From an uncultured Bacteroidota bacterium (GTDB lineage: Bacteria > Bacteroidota > Bacteroidia > Bacteroidales > SZUA-534): DNA of 14,287 nucleotides. Both the position numbers and the translations under genes were made by a program. How positions within the stretch are numbered: the first letter of the stretch is position 1; each line of letters opens with the position of its first letter. The DNA lies in NCBI GenBank assembly GCA_937885735.1, contig CALABN010000327.1, forward strand, positions 1-14,287, written 5' to 3'. The notes beneath the pieces were generated by a model. The model was not told the origin of the DNA. It was given only the letters and a program-made list of their open reading frames with translations, and did not search any database. This document shows, piece after piece, positions 13,115 through 14,287 of this stretch.

Positions 13115-14287
13115 GTGAATCGCATAACCTTGATATTCATTTGTTTGTCGGCAATGACAGCCTGCTTGTCAAATGTGTCGTTGGCGCAAGACAGCGCCGA
13201 TTCGGCATTTGTCATCAGCGACATACTTATTGCAGGGAACCGCACCACCAAGGATTACATTGTTCAGCGTGAACTTCTTTTTGCCAAGGGCGACACATTG
13301 TCGGCAAGTCAGGTCGATGCCGTTTTGGCAAGGTCAAAGGAGAATCTGATTAACACATCGTTATTTAACTATGTAACAATCAATTTGATTGATGTCGGCG
13401 AGAGCGGGAAACAGGTTCTTGTCTTGCTCGAAGAACGTTGGTATTGGTGGCCATATATCATTTTTGAACAGGCCGACCGCAATTTGAGCGCGTTCTTCAA
13501 CGACGGCGAGTGGTCGCGCATAAACTACGGACTTATGCTCGTCAAGAAAAACTTCCGCGGGCGCAACGAGACTCTCAAGGTGAAGTTCCGCTTCGGCTAC
13601 AAGCAACAGTTCCAACTTTTCTACGACATTCCTAATCTTACTGCAAACAAAAAACACGGCATAGGCATTCAGTATTCTTGGTACAGGCAAAAAGAATTCC
13701 GTTATGCTACAGATAGTTGCAAGTTGCTCTATTATAAAAACGACAAAAAAAACGTAATCAAGAATCAGGATTTGTTCCTTTTTTACACCTATCGTCCTAA
13801 ATTCGATGTAAGACATATTGTCACAGCAAGTTATGCACGTGTCCACGTGGCCGACACCATTATCACCCTTAATCCTGACTTTTTCGGTCGGCAGACATCG
13901 CGCACCCAGTACCTGACATTGTCATATACATTCGATTGGGACCGTCGCGACTACATCTATTATCCACTCAAAGGCCACAATCTGACATTCGAGATAGGAA
14001 AAATCGGACTCAATCTGCTTGATAATGAGTTGGACGGCTCGTGGTACACCAAACTTTCGGCATACAAATATTTCGATTTTGGGAATCGTTTTTATGCGGG
14101 TGTAGGCGGTTTGCCCAAATATTCGCCCGACAAGCCCCAGCCATACTATACCGAACAGGCTCTTGGCTATCTCGACTATTTGCGTGGTTTTGAGTATTAT
14201 GTAATTGACGGACAACGTTTTGCTACAGGTCGTGCTTTCGCAAAATTTGCCATTCTGCCAATGCACATTTCAAAGATTGACAGTTGG
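13115..14287 (+). CDS. Omp85-family outer membrane protein (BamA/TamA-like), partial at 3' end
   Basis: The frame is open for 391 codons to the window edge. The N-terminus VNRITLIFICLSAMTACLSNVSLAQ is a signal peptide (cleavage near residue 25). One POTRA domain spans about 33-107: FVISDILIAGNRTTKDYIVQ, the ELLFAKGDTLS turn, VDAVLARSKENLINTSLFNYVTINL and a closing strand ending LLEERWYWWPY. From about 112 onward, alternating amphipathic strands form the 16-strand barrel, with YYPLKGHNLTFEIG and LDYLRGFEYY at about 355-361, the RGF motif of the Omp85 L6 loop. The start is GTG, directly after the CBS TAG; the first ATG would cut the signal peptide. A single POTRA suggests not the main BamA but a related protein of unknown substrate. 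The missing barrel end lies beyond the window. Confidence 0.85.
   Translation, partial: MNRITLIFICLSAMTACLSNVSLAQDSADSAFVISDILIAGNRTTKDYIVQRELLFAKGDTLSASQVDAVLARSKENLINTSLFNYVTINLIDVGESGKQVLVLLEERWYWWPYIIFEQADRNLSAFFNDGEWSRINYGLMLVKKNFRGRNETLKVKFRFGYKQQFQLFYDIPNLTANKKHGIGIQYSWYRQKEFRYATDSCKLLYYKNDKKNVIKNQDLFLFYTYRPKFDVRHIVTASYARVHVADTIITLNPDFFGRQTSRTQYLTLSYTFDWDRRDYIYYPLKGHNLTFEIGKIGLNLLDNELDGSWYTKLSAYKYFDFGNRFYAGVGGLPKYSPDKPQPYYTEQALGYLDYLRGFEYYVIDGQRFATGRAFAKFAILPMHISKIDSW

Noticed and set aside
1..14287. CRISPR array, tRNA or rRNA genes, IS element or integrase
   Set aside because: No regularly spaced repeats, cloverleaf or rRNA-like sequence, transposase or recombinase motifs were recognised on either strand.

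Overview
The window looks like a chromosomal stretch of an uncultured Bacteroidota (probably Bacteroidales). The main evidence is a T9SS-type C-terminal sorting domain on a secreted protease, a Bacteroidota-type HtpG and DUF2795 miniprotein, genes from about 950 onward without Shine-Dalgarno sequences, and several Bacteroidota -7 boxes (TAnnTTTG).

Layout. Positions 1-880 differ from the rest: a partial leftward gene with a TTG start and a well-placed AGGTGA, two divergent sigma70-like promoters, and an AT-rich unknown gene with an AAGGA six bases before its ATG. These signals look more Firmicutes-like, so this edge may be transferred DNA or an assembly junction. Positions 958-2059 hold a DUF2795 miniprotein with a strong terminator and a TrmH-type 2'-O-methyltransferase. 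The TrmH gene meets, tail to tail and with a 44-base overlap, a large secreted S8 serine protease on the minus strand (2016-4685). A divergent region of 219 bases separates the protease from an orphan LytTR response regulator (4905-5618, own terminator). Next come a secreted protein of unknown function (5738-6598) and an NfeD-flotillin membrane-microdomain pair (6712-8725, terminator). Two overlapping small membrane-protein frames (8814-10030) may be one frameshifted gene. The chaperone gene htpG follows (10166-12284, terminator), then a CBS-domain protein abutting a partial Omp85-family outer membrane protein that runs off the right edge.

The most striking observation is in htpG. The frame stops at TAA 11345-11347 and resumes in another frame, with about 64 extra bases at the junction. 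The extra stretch folds as a hairpin directly after the stop. An ACA codon immediately before the stop is matched by an ACA just after the hairpin, in the frame of the rest of HtpG, and AGGAG lies two bases before it. This resembles programmed translational bypassing (T4 gene 60, yeast mitochondrial byp elements). Reinitiation at an ATG in the hairpin loop, a decayed gene or an assembly error are alternatives.

Themes: envelope functions (T9SS protease, secreted protein, NfeD/flotillin, membrane proteins, Omp85 protein), one regulator and one stress chaperone. No tRNA, rRNA, CRISPR array, transposase or integrase was seen, and no gene-free stretch exceeds 300 bases.
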